A DNA stretch of 64,000 bases from Cornus controversa (Eukaryota; Streptophyta; Magnoliopsida; Cornales; Cornaceae). The stretch spans positions 50,770,270 through 50,834,269 of the forward strand of contig CM048846.1 in assembly GCA_026545225.1 (NCBI GenBank), written 5' to 3'. Positions 46,182 to 57,824 of this stretch are shown here, one piece after another. How positions within the stretch are numbered: position 1 is the first letter of the stretch; each line of letters begins with the position of its first letter. A program made the position numbers and the translations under genes. The notes beneath the pieces were generated by a model, which was given only the letters and a program-made list of their open reading frames with translations, was not told where the DNA came from and searched no databases.

Positions 46182-46446
46182 TTCTACTCCACAAGGTCAT
46201 AAGTCCACCACCAAGGCTTCAAGTCTCCTAGAAGATTGGTGGTGAATGACCTCATATCATTATAATAATATATATATACATCTATATTTCTTTTTAAATA
46301 ATTTTTATTATGCTTTTCCCCACATACATCTTTCATCCCCCTATTCCTTCTTCCATCCTTGTGCTCAAATTATATGAGCTCGATTTGGAGCTTGTTAATG
46401 CTAAACAGTCATGAGGTGGTTATCTTTGCTCTACATGTTCCACACA

Positions 46447-46720
46447 CCCCCACTACAGTGATGCTAGTCGTGTGACGTTGCGCCCTTCTATGCGGATCAC
46501 GTTGTGGACATTTGGTGCCAATACAAGGAAGGTGGGGCCAGACGACAACATAAGATCCCACTTGCACTTTGGTTGGATCAGACATGACTTAAGACACCCC
46601 TACTATGATGATGCCGGTCGTGTGATGTTGCGGCCTTCAGTGCGAATCACGTGGTAGACATTAGGTGCCAACACGAGGAATGGTAGACCTAACGATAATG
46701 TAAGGTCTTACTGACGCCTT
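46447..46720 (+). repeat. 147-bp tandem duplication, diverged
   Basis: Two copies start at about 46447 and 46594. They share GATGCTAGTCGTGTGACGTT-like, GTGCCAATACAAGGAA-like and AAGATCCCACTTGC-like blocks at roughly 75-80% identity by eye. Confidence 0.8.
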
Positions 46721-47414
46721 GGCATAAAAAGTGTACATATTTGATATCCATATTAAATATACATTTAATTTTCTAGTTATAAATATATATATATATATAT
46801 ATATATAACACAAATACACAGAAATATTAGATATATATAGTCTTGAAGCTTTAAATTTTATTTTATATAAAAAAAAAGGTAAAGTGTGAAAAAAAGAAAC
46901 TCCGCTACATAGAAAATGTGCAAATACCCTATGTTGTTTGCAAAACCCTCTTACATTTTTTAATTTGTACAAATAAGGACAAATCTTCGATTTGGAGAAA
47001 ATTGAACAATGAAAAAGTACCCTCACTTTATAAATAAAAAGGGCAAAATATTAAATGACCAAAAAGGTATTTTGAGTTTCTAAAAAAGTCATCAACGGCT
47101 ATTTTCTACCAGATATTTGTAATAGGGGACAATTTGCTCTAAATTTTGAAATTATAGGAATTTATATGCACATACCAAATAGCAGGGGTATTTTTTGTAC
47201 ATTTTCTATATAGCGAGGGAGTTAATTGCACTTTATCCTAAAAATATATAAAGTTGTAATATAAGTACAAATTTTGAATTAATTAATCTAAATTCCGAAA
47301 ATTAAGATACAAATTTTGCAAACTAAAAACCTAAAGTGTATATATATTTGCAAGTTACGTATTGTGAATTAATTATTCTAAATTTGCAAATTACAATATA
47401 TGTTACACATTTTG

Positions 47415-47495
47415 CAAAATTAAGTTACAAAACTGCAAAACTAAAATATATATATATATATATATATCAAAATTAAGTTACAAAACTGCAAAACT

Positions 47496-47530
<35 letters not shown>

Positions 47531-47556
47531 AAATTAAGTTACAAAACTGCAAAACT

Positions 47557-47595
<39 letters not shown>
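47415..47595 (+). repeat. Three tandem units with expanding TA tails
   Basis: The word AAATTAAGTTACAAAACTGC followed by AAAACTAAAA is repeated three times. Each copy ends in a TA run, and the runs lengthen from left to right. Confidence 0.9.
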
Positions 47596-47596
<1 letters not shown>

Positions 47597-48143
47597 AAAG
47601 TCTGTATTTATTTCATTAAGTATATATATACATTACTTACATATATACACGAACAGAGCCATAGTGCACCTGCCACCACCCCCAGCATCCACCACCACTC
47701 GCAACCTCCACCATCCACCCTCTCTCAAGACCTCATGGGGTGAAGAATAAAATAATAATTACTCTCAAGACCTTCTGAGGTTTGTAATTTTTACTTTAAG
47801 AATAAACTTGGATCAAAATTGTGGTAAGCTTCTCATGAGGTTTCAAAAAAGTAAGTGATCCAATTCGTTAGATGGGGGCTACTAGATCCGTCTGAATAAT
47901 TTTTTACAATATCAAAACAACCCTTCAATTAGATTAGATGAAGTTACATTTTTTACCTGTAAATAACACGTGGGGTGGGGTGACAAAACTAACCCAAAAT
48001 ATATGACTGAATTGCCTCAAACTTTTTACAAGTAAAGATCGTCTTTTATCTCTACGTCCTTTAGATGAGATCTCCATTGACAAGTGACAACCCAACCCAA
48101 CACAAGGTAGGGGAACACATGCACGCTCTCTCTATAGACAATT

Positions 48144-48144
48144 G

Positions 48145-48189
<45 letters not shown>
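48144..48189. repeat. TA microsatellite
   Basis: An uninterrupted TA run of about 46 bp. Confidence 0.95.
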
Positions 48190-48190
<1 letters not shown>

Positions 48191-49165
48191 TTGTCATTGT
48201 CAAAACTATTGTAGGTATGATATAATGCATTTAATTTTATTTAAATTCCCCAAAAGTTTCAAAAAACAAATGCATCTGTAACTTTTTCTCCCCATTATAC
48301 CACTTTATTCTCATCGACTGAATTACAGGAAAAAAGATATGTATTCAAGGCTTTTTTGACAATGGACTTGAAAAACTGATCAGTAAAAATATGAAAATAA
48401 AAAATTACCAGCCGATTGAAATTTTTGGTATAGATGTAACTCACCCATCTCTCTCTCAATTATGTTTGCTCAATATTTAGTATATTTATACATAGTTGTT
48501 ATTCCCACACATCTCTATCTTATAGAGAGCAAAGAATGATATAGTTCTTATTCCCACAATTTTCAGTATATGTAAAAATAAAAATAAAAACTCAACCAAA
48601 ACAGTAGGAATACTAAACCAAAACAATTGGACACCTGTTTATAGTCTTCATAACTGATTAACTTTAGAAAACTCAAAATTGTACAAAAAGCATTGAATTT
48701 GCCACCAACCAAAACATTAAGCTGTATCAAAACCACACTAAAATAAACTGAAACACTTTGCTTACACACAACACTACTGTACCAAAAATATACCAACTGT
48801 TGATTTAGCCATCAATAACCAACTGTTTGCTTACACATCTCATAGTTATACAACTATAATGGGCTTAGTAATCATTAACAACCAAATGTTAAACCATAAC
48901 AGAAGTACACCCCATAGCTATACCAAAAATATACCCCATCAGCCTTCAAAAAAGAGTCATATGTCCAAAAGTTAGTCACTATCGAGGTGTCACTATCCAA
49001 AATATCTGTTCAGTCTTAGAAAAAGTCATATGTCCAAAAGTTGGCTGAAATGCAAAAACCTGCATTATTAAACATTCTTAATCAAAATCAACACTTATTC
49101 TAATAAACAGTTCAATTCAAACTACACTAAGCAGTAAAATGTGCAGTTCATATACTAATAACACC

Positions 49166-50316
49166 TGTAGGGGTTCTTTAAGCTAAAAATAAATATTATA
49201 CGGATATCATTCTACAACTATGATGGAATGTAGAGAAGACTTTGTTAGGGAGGAGAAATGCAGCTAGTTTTTGTGAACTCTCCGTGAGGGTAGGTTGCCA
49301 TCCTCTTTGCTGAAGTCCTTTATTTATAGCACCCATTGCGCCTGCTAAGTTAGTCCCTAGTTCAGTACCTAAAGCATAGCTCATGATACCCTAGGTACCT
49401 AAGTGGTCAAATCCCTCTACTTGCTCTGCGACTGAAGCGCAGCGGCGGTAGTTGAGAGTATTAATGACCGCTATCAGGTGCATTAATGGTGATAATAAGG
49501 GTCTCAGAGGCGACGTGTATCTCACAGTTCCCTTGACTAGACCTACCTAGAAAAGTTAGGCTTCCTGCATTCCTCATCCTCCAAACCAAATTCCCTCAAA
49601 GCATCCCACTAGATTTTAGTTCCATTCGGACAAGAGGTTCCTACCAAGTCTCTCTTGTCTCGAGATGAAGTTTCGTCATACCCTGAGGGTCTTGAGTGGT
49701 GTTCTCGAGACTCTTTTGAGTCTGACGTAGTTGCCAGGCTTTGGATGGTGCTCGAGGTCGCTCGAGGCTTGTATGGGTCTGACCTAGTTGTCAGGGCTCT
49801 GGAGGGTGCTCGAGGATGCTCGAGGCTTGTTTGGCCCAGCATGCTTGCCAGGGCTTTGGATGGTGCTCGAGGTCGCTCGAGGCTTGTTTGGCCCAACATG
49901 CTTGCCAGGGCTTTGGATGGTGCTCGAGGTCGCTCGAGGCTTGTTTGGCCCAGCATGCTTGCCAGGGCTTTGGATGGTGCTCGAGGTCGCTCGAGGCTTG
50001 TTTGGGTCTGACCTAGTTGTCAGGGTTCTGGAGGGTGCTCGAGGATGCTCGAGGCTTGTTTGGCCCAGCATGCTTGCCAGGGCTTTGGATGGTGCTCGAG
50101 GTCGCTCGAGGCTTGTTTGGCCCAGCATGCTTGCCAGGGCTTTGAATGGTGCTCGAGGTCTCTCGAGGCTTGTTTGGCCCAGCATGCTTGCCAGGGCTTT
50201 GGATGGTGCTCGAGGTCGCTCGAGGCTTGACTTTTACCTGAGTGACGTGGCTGCCACGTCGAGCATTTTGACTTTTCTAACATCGGTCTGTAATCCTGGA
50301 GTACGTGGCACCTACA
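49166..50316 (-). mobile_element. Solo LTR with U3 tandem repeats (1.15 kb)
   Basis: It begins TGTAGGGG and ends CACCTACA, so TGTAGG and CCTACA are inverted. A perfect ACACC duplication flanks it (49161-49165, 50317-50321). A TATA-like CTATAAATAAAGG on the minus strand at about 49318-49330 gives the orientation. The tandem array then lies upstream of the TATA box, in U3. It is clearly richer in G+C than its surroundings. The superfamily cannot be assigned without coding sequence. Confidence 0.85.
49735..50228 (-). repeat. 57/58-bp tandem array with higher-order structure
   Basis: After a partial unit the order is B-A-A-A-B-A-A-A. A units (57 bp) contain GGCCCAGCATGCTTGCC. B units (58 bp) contain GGTCTGACCTAGTTGTC. 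All contain a GCTCGAGG...GCTCGAGG pair. Long ORFs here (19-residue repeats in several frames on both strands) are products of the 57-bp period, not genes. Confidence 0.92.
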
Positions 50317-50321
50317 ACACC

Positions 50322-51029
50322 AAGCATGTTTATACAACAATAACAATGGTTACTTAAGTACTATTGATAAGAATATCTGATTGACACAATTCATTGATAC
50401 AGTTAAATCAATTACAATACCAGTTCATAAATTGGAACCACAGATACAATTTAAGTTTCTATTTCAAAACTTGAGTTAACACAATTCATTGATACACTTA
50501 ACAGAAATACAATAACAGTTCAGAAATTGGAAGCAAAGATACACGAGAATACATAAATGACTTCATATATAAATCTGTTGTGTCTCATGCATTTGCAGTC
50601 ACTGACTTTTGGGCACTTTACAAGTCAGATCTCACTACAGTTACCAGAATTCACTATAAACTATGTGGAGATGATACCCAAAGCATGAGTCCATAATTTC
50701 AAATTTGGGTTTGGGTAGCATACTAGTGTAGGCCTGTCAGAAGTTGCAGACCCAAATCCTTGAGTATTAGCCATTAGGTTTTCAACTAGTGGTGAGCTTG
50801 TTTGTTGGTACACGGGGGCTATGATGGAAAGGTTGGATCACTAGCTAATAGTTCAAGTGATATATTCTTTTATTTCATTCGGAAATGGTTTATGTAGGGA
50901 AAATTACCAAAATTAAACAAAAATAATTTAAAAAGTCGTAAGATGAACAAACTAATGACTATAAAAAAGTAAATTTGTTTGTGAAGAATTTTCCTATTCT
51001 TGAGCTACATGCAAATAAATTATATATTA
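50322..51029. other. Intergenic; nothing recognised
   Basis: AT-rich. Two similar stretches (ATTCATTGATACA near 50390 and 50477, each followed by an ACAATA...CAGTTCA block) form a short direct duplication. No coding potential. Confidence 0.5.
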
Positions 51030-52273
51030 TGAGGATTGAGGAGTGCTAGGGGGCAGTTAGTCACTAACGCGACTATCCCTCCACAGTCGCGGAAAAACCA
51101 ATCACAACAGCTTTAGTTAAACCCATTAATTACATGTCTCCTATATTTACGGGACATTAAAAACGTAACTTTTTAGGACAAAACTACCATTTTAATATTT
51201 TATCGCTTTCATTGGACTTTCTTCCCTCTCCTCCCTCGATTCATATGTTTGTATATACATATAACAACTAGCCTTCTGTGAATGAATTTTTTCCTTTCCT
51301 TTCAATTGTCTTTAACTGTTTATATATATAACCTTACTATGGATTAATTCTTTATATATGTAAGTTTTAATTGAAGTAAAATTATGTAGTTGAGTTTTAG
51401 TTGAAGTAAAATTGTGGAATTGGGTTTTAGTTATTGGGTAAATTACACTCACCTCCCCTAGATTGGATTTGTTACACTCGTCTTCCCTGTGTTTTGGCAT
51501 ATTACACTTAACCCCTCTTAGTGACAGACAGTGTTAATAATTGTTAACCCAAAAAAATATAAAATTACGCTTATGCCCTTTACACTTACCTCGGGATGGG
51601 GTTTATTACACTCGCCCCTTGTGTTTTGGCATATTACACTTACCCCCTCTAATTTCCACGTTTGTAACAAATACCTCCAACCGACAGTGACATTAACAGT
51701 CAGCAATGGTCAAAGCTGACATGGCCAAATTTGAAGATTTATACGATGAAAATACCCTTCAAATATTTGTAGGGAAACTTTTGTCCTATGATGTTGGTGC
51801 GAAGAGACAAATCTAACCCGAACTAAAGAAAATACATAAATCCTTTTCTTCTACATATTCACCTTTCATCTTCTCTTTCTCTCTCTAAATCTATTGCCAA
51901 TTTTATATCGATATATCCTTCAATTTCAGTTCTTGTTGGCCTTTAATTATATCAATTATTGATTCGGACAATGATGAACGAAACCCTAACTTCTTTTCAA
52001 ATAATGATGATGAACGATGAAACCTAGCAAGTTTTGGAGTGCCTCTTTGTTCCAAGTGTTTGATAGGCACTTCGAACAAAATGGAATAAGTTTTGGTCCT
52101 TTGGAACATTTCAGTCTTTAGGATTTGGAAGAATTTGTGTGAGGGGATAAGGCAACTGTAACAAAAATATTTTTAAGTTAAAATTATTTACATAATAATA
52201 AAGGCATAAGCTTAATTTCACATTTTTGGTTAACAAGCATTAACGTATGTCACTTGTGTGTGTGTGTTGGAGA

Positions 52274-52291
52274 GGGGGGGGGGGGGGGGGG
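52274..52291 (+). repeat. 18-base G homopolymer
   Basis: An uninterrupted G run followed by CGGGG, inside the MULE. Confidence 0.95.
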
Positions 52292-52503
52292 CGGGGATTA
52301 GGGGTAATATGCCAGAACACATGGGAGACGAGTGTATAAACCCAATCTAGAGGGGAGGTAAGTATAATTTACCCAATATTTGAATAGTATTTTCGTCATA
52401 TAAATCTTCAAATTTGGCCACGCCAGCATTGACCATTAGTGTCGCTGACATTAACGGGTATTTGTTACAATCATGCAAACTAGAGGGGGTTAAGTGTAAT
52501 ACG

Positions 52504-53064
52504 TTAAGAAGCATGGTTACGGATATAACATAACACGGACACGACAAATCATAAAAAATTAGGATACGGATATGGCGGGGACACAACAACTAATAAATAT
52601 ATCTTTTTACATATATAATCCTATAGTTTAAAAGTGATATTATTTTTCATCAACCTAACAATTAAAAATTCACAAATAATAATAATTAAAGAGCTATAAA
52701 AATAATCAGTTTATCGTTTAAAAAAACTACACAATTAAATCTGCTCCACAACAATAATAATAGTTGTATTTTAAAAAAACTTGATATATTATATGTTATG
52801 ACAACCATATTTTATTAAAAAAATTCAAAGAAGTTATTATATTTACACTTTAACCTATCTTTCTTTTTAAAAATTTCTTAAAACTCTCTAACAATATGAC
52901 ACGCGTGTCGGACACGTGTTCATGCCGTGTCCTCAGTGTGTCCAAAAATTAAAAAAAATTCAGACACATATTTTGATGTGTTTGACACATGTCAGGCCGT
53001 GTTCGACGCGTGTCAGTGTCTGACACAAATTCTTTGACCTTTTAGGCATGTCCGTACTTCCTAG
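52504..53064. mobile_element. hAT-like MITE nested in the MULE
   Basis: Flanks are GTAATACG (52496-52503) and GTAATATG (53065-53072): eight bases with one change, as expected for hAT. Ends are TTAAGAAGCATGG and, inverted, CTAGGAAGTACGG. Internally GTGTC and GACAC words recur (52890-53040). Confidence 0.6.
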
Positions 53065-53454
53065 GTAATATGACAAAACATAGGGGAGGCAAATGTAATA
53101 AACCTAATCTAAAGGGCAGGTAAGTGTAATTTACCCTTAGTTATTTTGTGTGTGTGTGAGAGAGAGAGAGGTGCGGTGGTGATGGATAAAGACAATTGAA
53201 AAAAAAGAAAAGGAAAGGAAAGAATCCATTCACGGAAGGCTAGTTGTATATATATGTATATACACGCATATGAATCGAGATAGGAGAGGGAAGAAAGGCC
53301 CATGAAAGAGATAAGATATTAAAAGGATAGTTTTGTCCTAAAAGTTATGTTTTTAATGTCCCATAAAAATAGAATACACGTAATTAATGGGTTTAATTAA
53401 GCGGTTGTGGAGGGATAGTCGCGTTAGCAATTGCCCCTAGCATTCCTCATATTA

Positions 53455-54576
53455 CAAGTTACACGTGATCTACACATTCTAAAGATAACTTTATAACACA
53501 GAGAGGAAGGGAAAATGTAGATATCTGAGTTCTCTGACATCTAAATGAAGTAATAAAAGAGAGGTCTTGGCATTTGATCTCACAAGCAACAGTATAACGG
53601 TAAACTTTTCCAAACATTTCACTAACATTTGGCTGATCACATATATGCAATGCAACTTATACCCATTTGACATTTTTTATATTTATATAGTATTATAAGT
53701 CACATTCATTAATTCAAGGAGACTAAAGCTAGTTAGGTACAATAGACGAGAGTGCATATATGATATTCAAATATTGAAATCGGAATTAAATATGAGCAAA
53801 AAGATGTAAGAAAAAGAGTAATGGTAGCATATGGAAGAAGAAAAGTCTCAATTGCCAGGAAAAGAAAAAAAAGAAAAGTTTCTGTAGAAGAAGAGTCCAA
53901 GACTCGTGCAATTGGAATCAAAATCACCGTGATTGGAAGAAGTTCATTTGCTTCTTCCTAGCTTAGGTACATATATAAAGTGGTAAAACATTGTAAAATC
54001 ATATGAAATTGGTGGGACACTAATCACAAAGACATGCTTTTATTCTACATTATCTGTATGGCAAGATAAGGTTCAGTAAACCATAAACCCTTTAAGAAAA
54101 ATCAGTGATCTATTCGTTTAGTAATCAAAACTTTAAAATATAATGATAAAGTTTAATCATATATATGAGTCACCATAATAATAAAATGTATTCTACATTA
54201 TTTGTGAATTGTGAATGTTGCTTCAACACTAAAAAGAAAGAGAATGACTACTCTAAAATTTACCAACTACCTGTAACAACAGCACAGTAAACGTGTCATG
54301 GTTTTATCTTCTTTTGCTATGTTTTTTGTTAAACAGCCTCTAATCACAATATCTAATTAATTAGTACGATGATCAATTATATATCATAATGGTACTAACT
54401 TAAGTGGAGTAGAAAATTTTCAAAATCATCAGTCCAATTGCATGTTGTCAACCCTAATTTAAAAAACACTCAATACAATTGCATGTTTTGAACCCTAATT
54501 TCAAAACCATCTAATGCAAGATAAGAACTACAAATTTGCCTAATTTACCTGATCAAAATCTCGATACAAGTTTGGA
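53455..54576. other. Intergenic; nothing recognised
   Basis: AT-rich, with short ORFs only. The last 50 bp would be the 3' flank of the GeBP-like gene, which is on the minus strand. Confidence 0.5.
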
Positions 54577-55185
54577 CTATTGACGAATCAATTTCACCAC
54601 CTTCAAGTTCAATTCCACCCTCTTCCAGTAAAGATCAAGTTCCTCCAAGCGCAACTGCTTCCGCTCCTCCTCCAACTCTAGCCCCTTGCTGCCTCCAATC
54701 AACTCCAACCCATCACTTATAATCTCATCTTCCAAACGTGGATCGCCAACGCTTTTATTGAAGCGAATCAACCAGTCCAACTTTGCATTATGTTCGTCAT
54801 CTACCTTCTTGTCTTGATTCTGTCCACGCGATATCTTCTTGGACAATTTGTAAATTTTCTGCTCATGGGGCTTTGATAATTTTGGCTGACAGCCATTACC
54901 TTTGCTTAAATTGTTGTTATACTTTCTCTTTATCAGCTCAATTTTCTCCGACAATTGCCTCCGGCTAACATCGATGTGGAGCTTGTTCTTCAAATCCGAG
55001 GCCTTCTTTGACTCCTTCCCTTTCCGATCGCTTTTCTCTTCCATCCGGCGTTTGATGCTGGACGAAGTAGTCGCTTCCATGGGATTCGAAGAGATGAGCT
55101 TTGTTTTAGGGTCATATCCGGATTCGGAATCGGAGGAGGAGGACGAGGACGAGGATTGGGGGGTTTGCTTGCCGTGTGGTGCCAT
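54577..55185 (-). CDS. GeBP-like (DUF573) transcription factor, shortened DNA-binding domain
   Basis: The frame is open and intronless. I choose ATG 55185 (MAPHGKQTPQ), giving 202 residues, because GeBP proteins start MAP and continue with acidic Ser-rich tails; an upstream in-frame ATG at 55227 would add 14. Residues 11-25 are Ser/Asp/Glu-rich and about 40-65 are basic. From about residue 75 the second half of the GeBP domain is clear: LHIDVSRRQLSEKIELIKRK, KLSKPHEQKIYKLSKKI. The C-terminus (about 150-200) is the charged, leucine-rich helix of the family. The first half of the domain, normally with a W-x-E-x-DEI motif and about 45 residues, is missing. GeBP proteins are nuclear DNA-binding regulators linked to trichomes and cytokinin response. 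This copy may be a derivative without normal DNA binding, or a pseudogene with an intact frame. Confidence 0.75.
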   Translation of the reverse strand: MAPHGKQTPQSSSSSSSSDSESGYDPKTKLISSNPMEATTSSSIKRRMEEKSDRKGKESKKASDLKNKLHIDVSRRQLSEKIELIKRKYNNNLSKGNGCQPKLSKPHEQKIYKLSKKISRGQNQDKKVDDEHNAKLDWLIRFNKSVGDPRLEDEIISDGLELIGGSKGLELEEERKQLRLEELDLYWKRVELNLKVVKLIRQ

Positions 55186-55209
55186 TGCAGAGAGAGAGAA
55201 TAACTTCGC

Positions 55210-55260
55210 TAGGGTTTGCAGTCCCAAAGCAGGACTCGAGAACTTAACAAGCTAGGGTTT
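55210..55260 (-). promoter_or_regulatory. Two telo-box motifs in the 5' flank/UTR of the GeBP-like gene
   Basis: AAACCCTA occurs on the minus strand at 55210-55217 and 55253-55260, with CTCTCTCTCT just before the ATG. Such motifs are common near the 5' ends of actively expressed plant genes. Confidence 0.55.
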
Positions 55261-56039
55261 TTGGGATTGCTGCTTTTCAACCAGGGCTTTAAGTGAAAAT
55301 ATATTTATGCACACTACTAAAATTGGTATTTATGCAATATATTGACTTCTTTTATAACATGTATATTATAAAATTGGGTAAATTATTTTAATTACTTTCA
55401 AATTAAACTTTTTGAAAAATTACTCTAACAATCTTTAAACTAAATAACATCTAAAATACAATTATGAAAGTAGTATCAACTTATAATGTTATTGTACAAA
55501 AATAACCTCAATTTCTAATTTCTTGATTGAGATTAATATATTTTTTTTATATTTTATTCAATCAATGTCACACTATTACTACTGTCACCGAAAGTTATTT
55601 TGGCATTTTAATTTTTTTATGTTAATTGACTTTAAAGGATTATACTGTCAATTAATGATAAGGGTATCCGGAGTAAAGTCAATCAAATCTTAGAAGAGGT
55701 TAACTACTATATTTTAAAACGTTTAATCCGATGGTTATTAGACAAAATTTTAGAAGAGATGATAGTAATTTATCCTATAAAATTTATATATTTATTATGA
55801 ATTTTAAAATATAAAATGTATGTAGCATTGCTATGAAACTCGTATTTGTATGAATAACTTGAATATAAAACATTTGGATTGCTAGGAAGGTTGGAATTTT
55901 CATTCTCAACATCCTAACATGGTTTATATCCATCTCCCATAAACATTTTATCTGCAACATTTTTTGCCAAAAACATTTCAAGTAAAAAGAATGTTATGAA
56001 ATTAAAAGAAGCCAAAAATGTGATTTACTTTTTGAAAAT
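55261..56039. other. Intergenic; nothing recognised
   Basis: AT-rich, no coding potential. It would contain the promoter of the GeBP-like gene, reading leftward. Confidence 0.5.
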
Positions 56040-56640
56040 GATGTAGGACAATTGGCTTTGGAGTTTGAAGAAGAGATTGACCGAAAATTGGCAAAACGCG
56101 TTGGTCCGAAGAAACGGGCATAACTTTTCGCTCGGGTGTCAGAATAACTATTATAATAAGTTTCCTTTATTATTTTAGTGTTTTCATTCTTTTTTCGTTT
56201 CCTTTGGAAATAGATTTTCTTTTCCTGTTAGGATTAGAATTTCTACAAGTTTCTTTTATTGTTTTAGTATTTTCTTTCCTTTTTTCGTTTCCTTTGGAAA
56301 TAGATTTTCTTTTCTTGTTAGGATTAGAATTTCTACAAGTTTCCTTTATTTTTAGGTTTCCTAGTTCTGTTAGGATTCTGATTTCTCTATTATAAATATA
56401 TGTACTGCCATAGGGCAAAGATGAATCAATTAATCAATTTATCAATAAAGTTTTACTTTGGTTTACAATTAATTGTACTGGTGGATTCCAGTTTTTGTTC
56501 AGTTTACGCTGGTAACCCCTTATACTTCCGTTCTGCGTCAGAAAACACCATTTTCATCATTTTCTTATGTTTTGGAGCTATTCTCAGCCGCTAGATTGCT
56601 TGATTTTATTGATTTTAGACGTTGTAATGTCAAATTTTCT
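56040..56640 (+). mobile_element. Copia-type LTR remnant
   Basis: The sequence has the layout of a short copia LTR. U3 has repeated TTTCCTTTGGAAATAGATTT blocks. A TATA-like CTATTATAAATATATG lies at about 56388, followed by GATGAATCAATTAATCAAT, a poly(A) signal-like CAATAAAG at about 56443, and GCTGGTAACCCC. No partner LTR or PBS is visible, so borders are approximate. A 91-bp direct repeat (about 56165-56346) lies in it. ORFs here are not genes. Confidence 0.5.
56165..56346 (+). repeat. 91-bp tandem direct repeat
   Basis: Two copies share TTTCGTTTCCTTTGGAAATA, then GATTTTCTTTTC, and GTTAGGATTAGAATTTC with few differences. They are offset by 91 bp. Confidence 0.85.
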
Positions 56641-57769
56641 TTAAAATATAAAGAATCAGTGAATAAGGATTGAAACTGTAAGGTTTGATGTGTCTCACTG
56701 TGATCTAAGCTCTTTTATGGAGCAGTAAAATGGTGGAAAGGGTAACTAAGTTGTAACGGTACATTTTAGTTTTGCACGGTATACCTTATAGCACACTCAT
56801 ATGGTATGAGTCATACCACTACAAATATACCATTTTACTGCTCGATAAATTGCGTTGTTGAGTTTACGCAATATTTAAGAGTAGAAAAATTAGACACGAC
56901 ACGACAATACGTACATGACACGAGTTAAACGAGTTTGAATTTGAGATAAACTGACATATTTAATAAATGGATCAATACGAACACTATACGTAAAAATTAG
57001 ACTGAGTTTGAATTTAAACTCTCTAACTCTGACACGATTACGACATGAATTATTCATATATTATAGTTTTATACAAAATTATATATACATTCTTATATTA
57101 TTGCAATTGTTTTTAATCTATTTGTTTGTTTACATAACTAATGTAACCATAAAATGTAAGGATGGAATTGTTATGGTATCTTCTCAGCTATTGAATCACT
57201 TTAGTATGTTTTTGAGTTTATGAGTGAAAAAACTCATGATACTTAAAAATCTTATTAAATAAGTCGCGTCATTATAGGACATATTTTTAGTATTGAAGGA
57301 CTCTAACATGATTATTAAATGAGTTGATACTTAAAAATGTTATTAAACAAGTCAGTGTCATTATAGGACATTTTTAAACAAATTACACAGGTCGATACAG
57401 AAAACACGTTTAATAAATAGGTTGAATTAGAGATGAGTGTCTCTAACACGATTATTAAATCAGTCGAATTAGAATTTAAGTGTTTAATAAAATACTCATA
57501 AATTAATACAATATAAAAACACGAATTATCAACCCGAACAATATTATTGTGTATTGATGATATGATAGTGCATCGTTGAGGAGGACATGAGTACAAGCAA
57601 ATCGTGCCCTCCAGATTTGACAAATGTCAACATAATTGAAATCCCATTTGCAAAGCTTGCATGTCAGCTGAACTTTCAAGACCCATTTTTGTTCTTCCCC
57701 TTCACATGGCCACATTACCATGCTTTCATTGTTTCCCTGCTTGCTCTCCCCCTCTCTCTCTCTCTCTAC

Positions 57770-57824
<55 letters not shown>

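Larger units (their letters stand above)
46182..49160. other. Intergenic, AT-rich; no gene recognised
   Basis: It contains a 147-bp tandem duplication (46447-46720), TA microsatellites at about 46783-46806 and 48144-48189, and three AT-linked repeats (47415-47595). Other ORFs (for example 46661-47026 and 48563-48796, minus) are short, low-complexity and unlike known proteins. Confidence 0.6.
51436..53136. mobile_element. MULE-type nonautonomous transposon
   Basis: It starts GGGTAAATTACAC and ends GTGTAATTTACCC, with a perfect 9-bp duplication TTAGTTATT at 51427-51435 and 53137-53145. Nine-base duplications are typical of the Mutator superfamily. Inside, related ACTTACC...CCCCTCT blocks are repeated in both orientations (51577-51780 against 52300-52500), so it is a composite. 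No transposase is visible. Confidence 0.85.
51030..53449. mobile_element. DNA transposon with long terminal inverted repeats, interrupted
   Basis: About 51038-51310 is the inverted copy of about 53190-53448. Matching blocks are CGCGACTATCCCTCCACA, AACCCATTAATTAC, GGGACATTAAAAAC and CTAGCCTTC...GTGAATG. Without the nested MULE (51436-53136) it is about 700 bp, a MITE-sized element without genes. TATTA occurs at both outer borders (51025-51029 and 53450-53454) and may be the target duplication, but the sequence is AT-rich. Superfamily not assigned. Confidence 0.75.

Noticed and set aside
49609-50357. Long ORFs with 19-residue repeats on both strands (for example 189 aa plus, 133 aa minus)
   Set aside because: A 57-bp period keeps several frames open at once on both strands. 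The array lies in the U3 of a solo LTR with a TATA box further on, so no protein is likely.
54902-55255. 117-aa plus-strand ORF opposite the GeBP-like gene
   Set aside because: Shadow of the minus-strand gene. Its DEDEDEDE-like run is the complement of the Ser codons of the real N-terminus.
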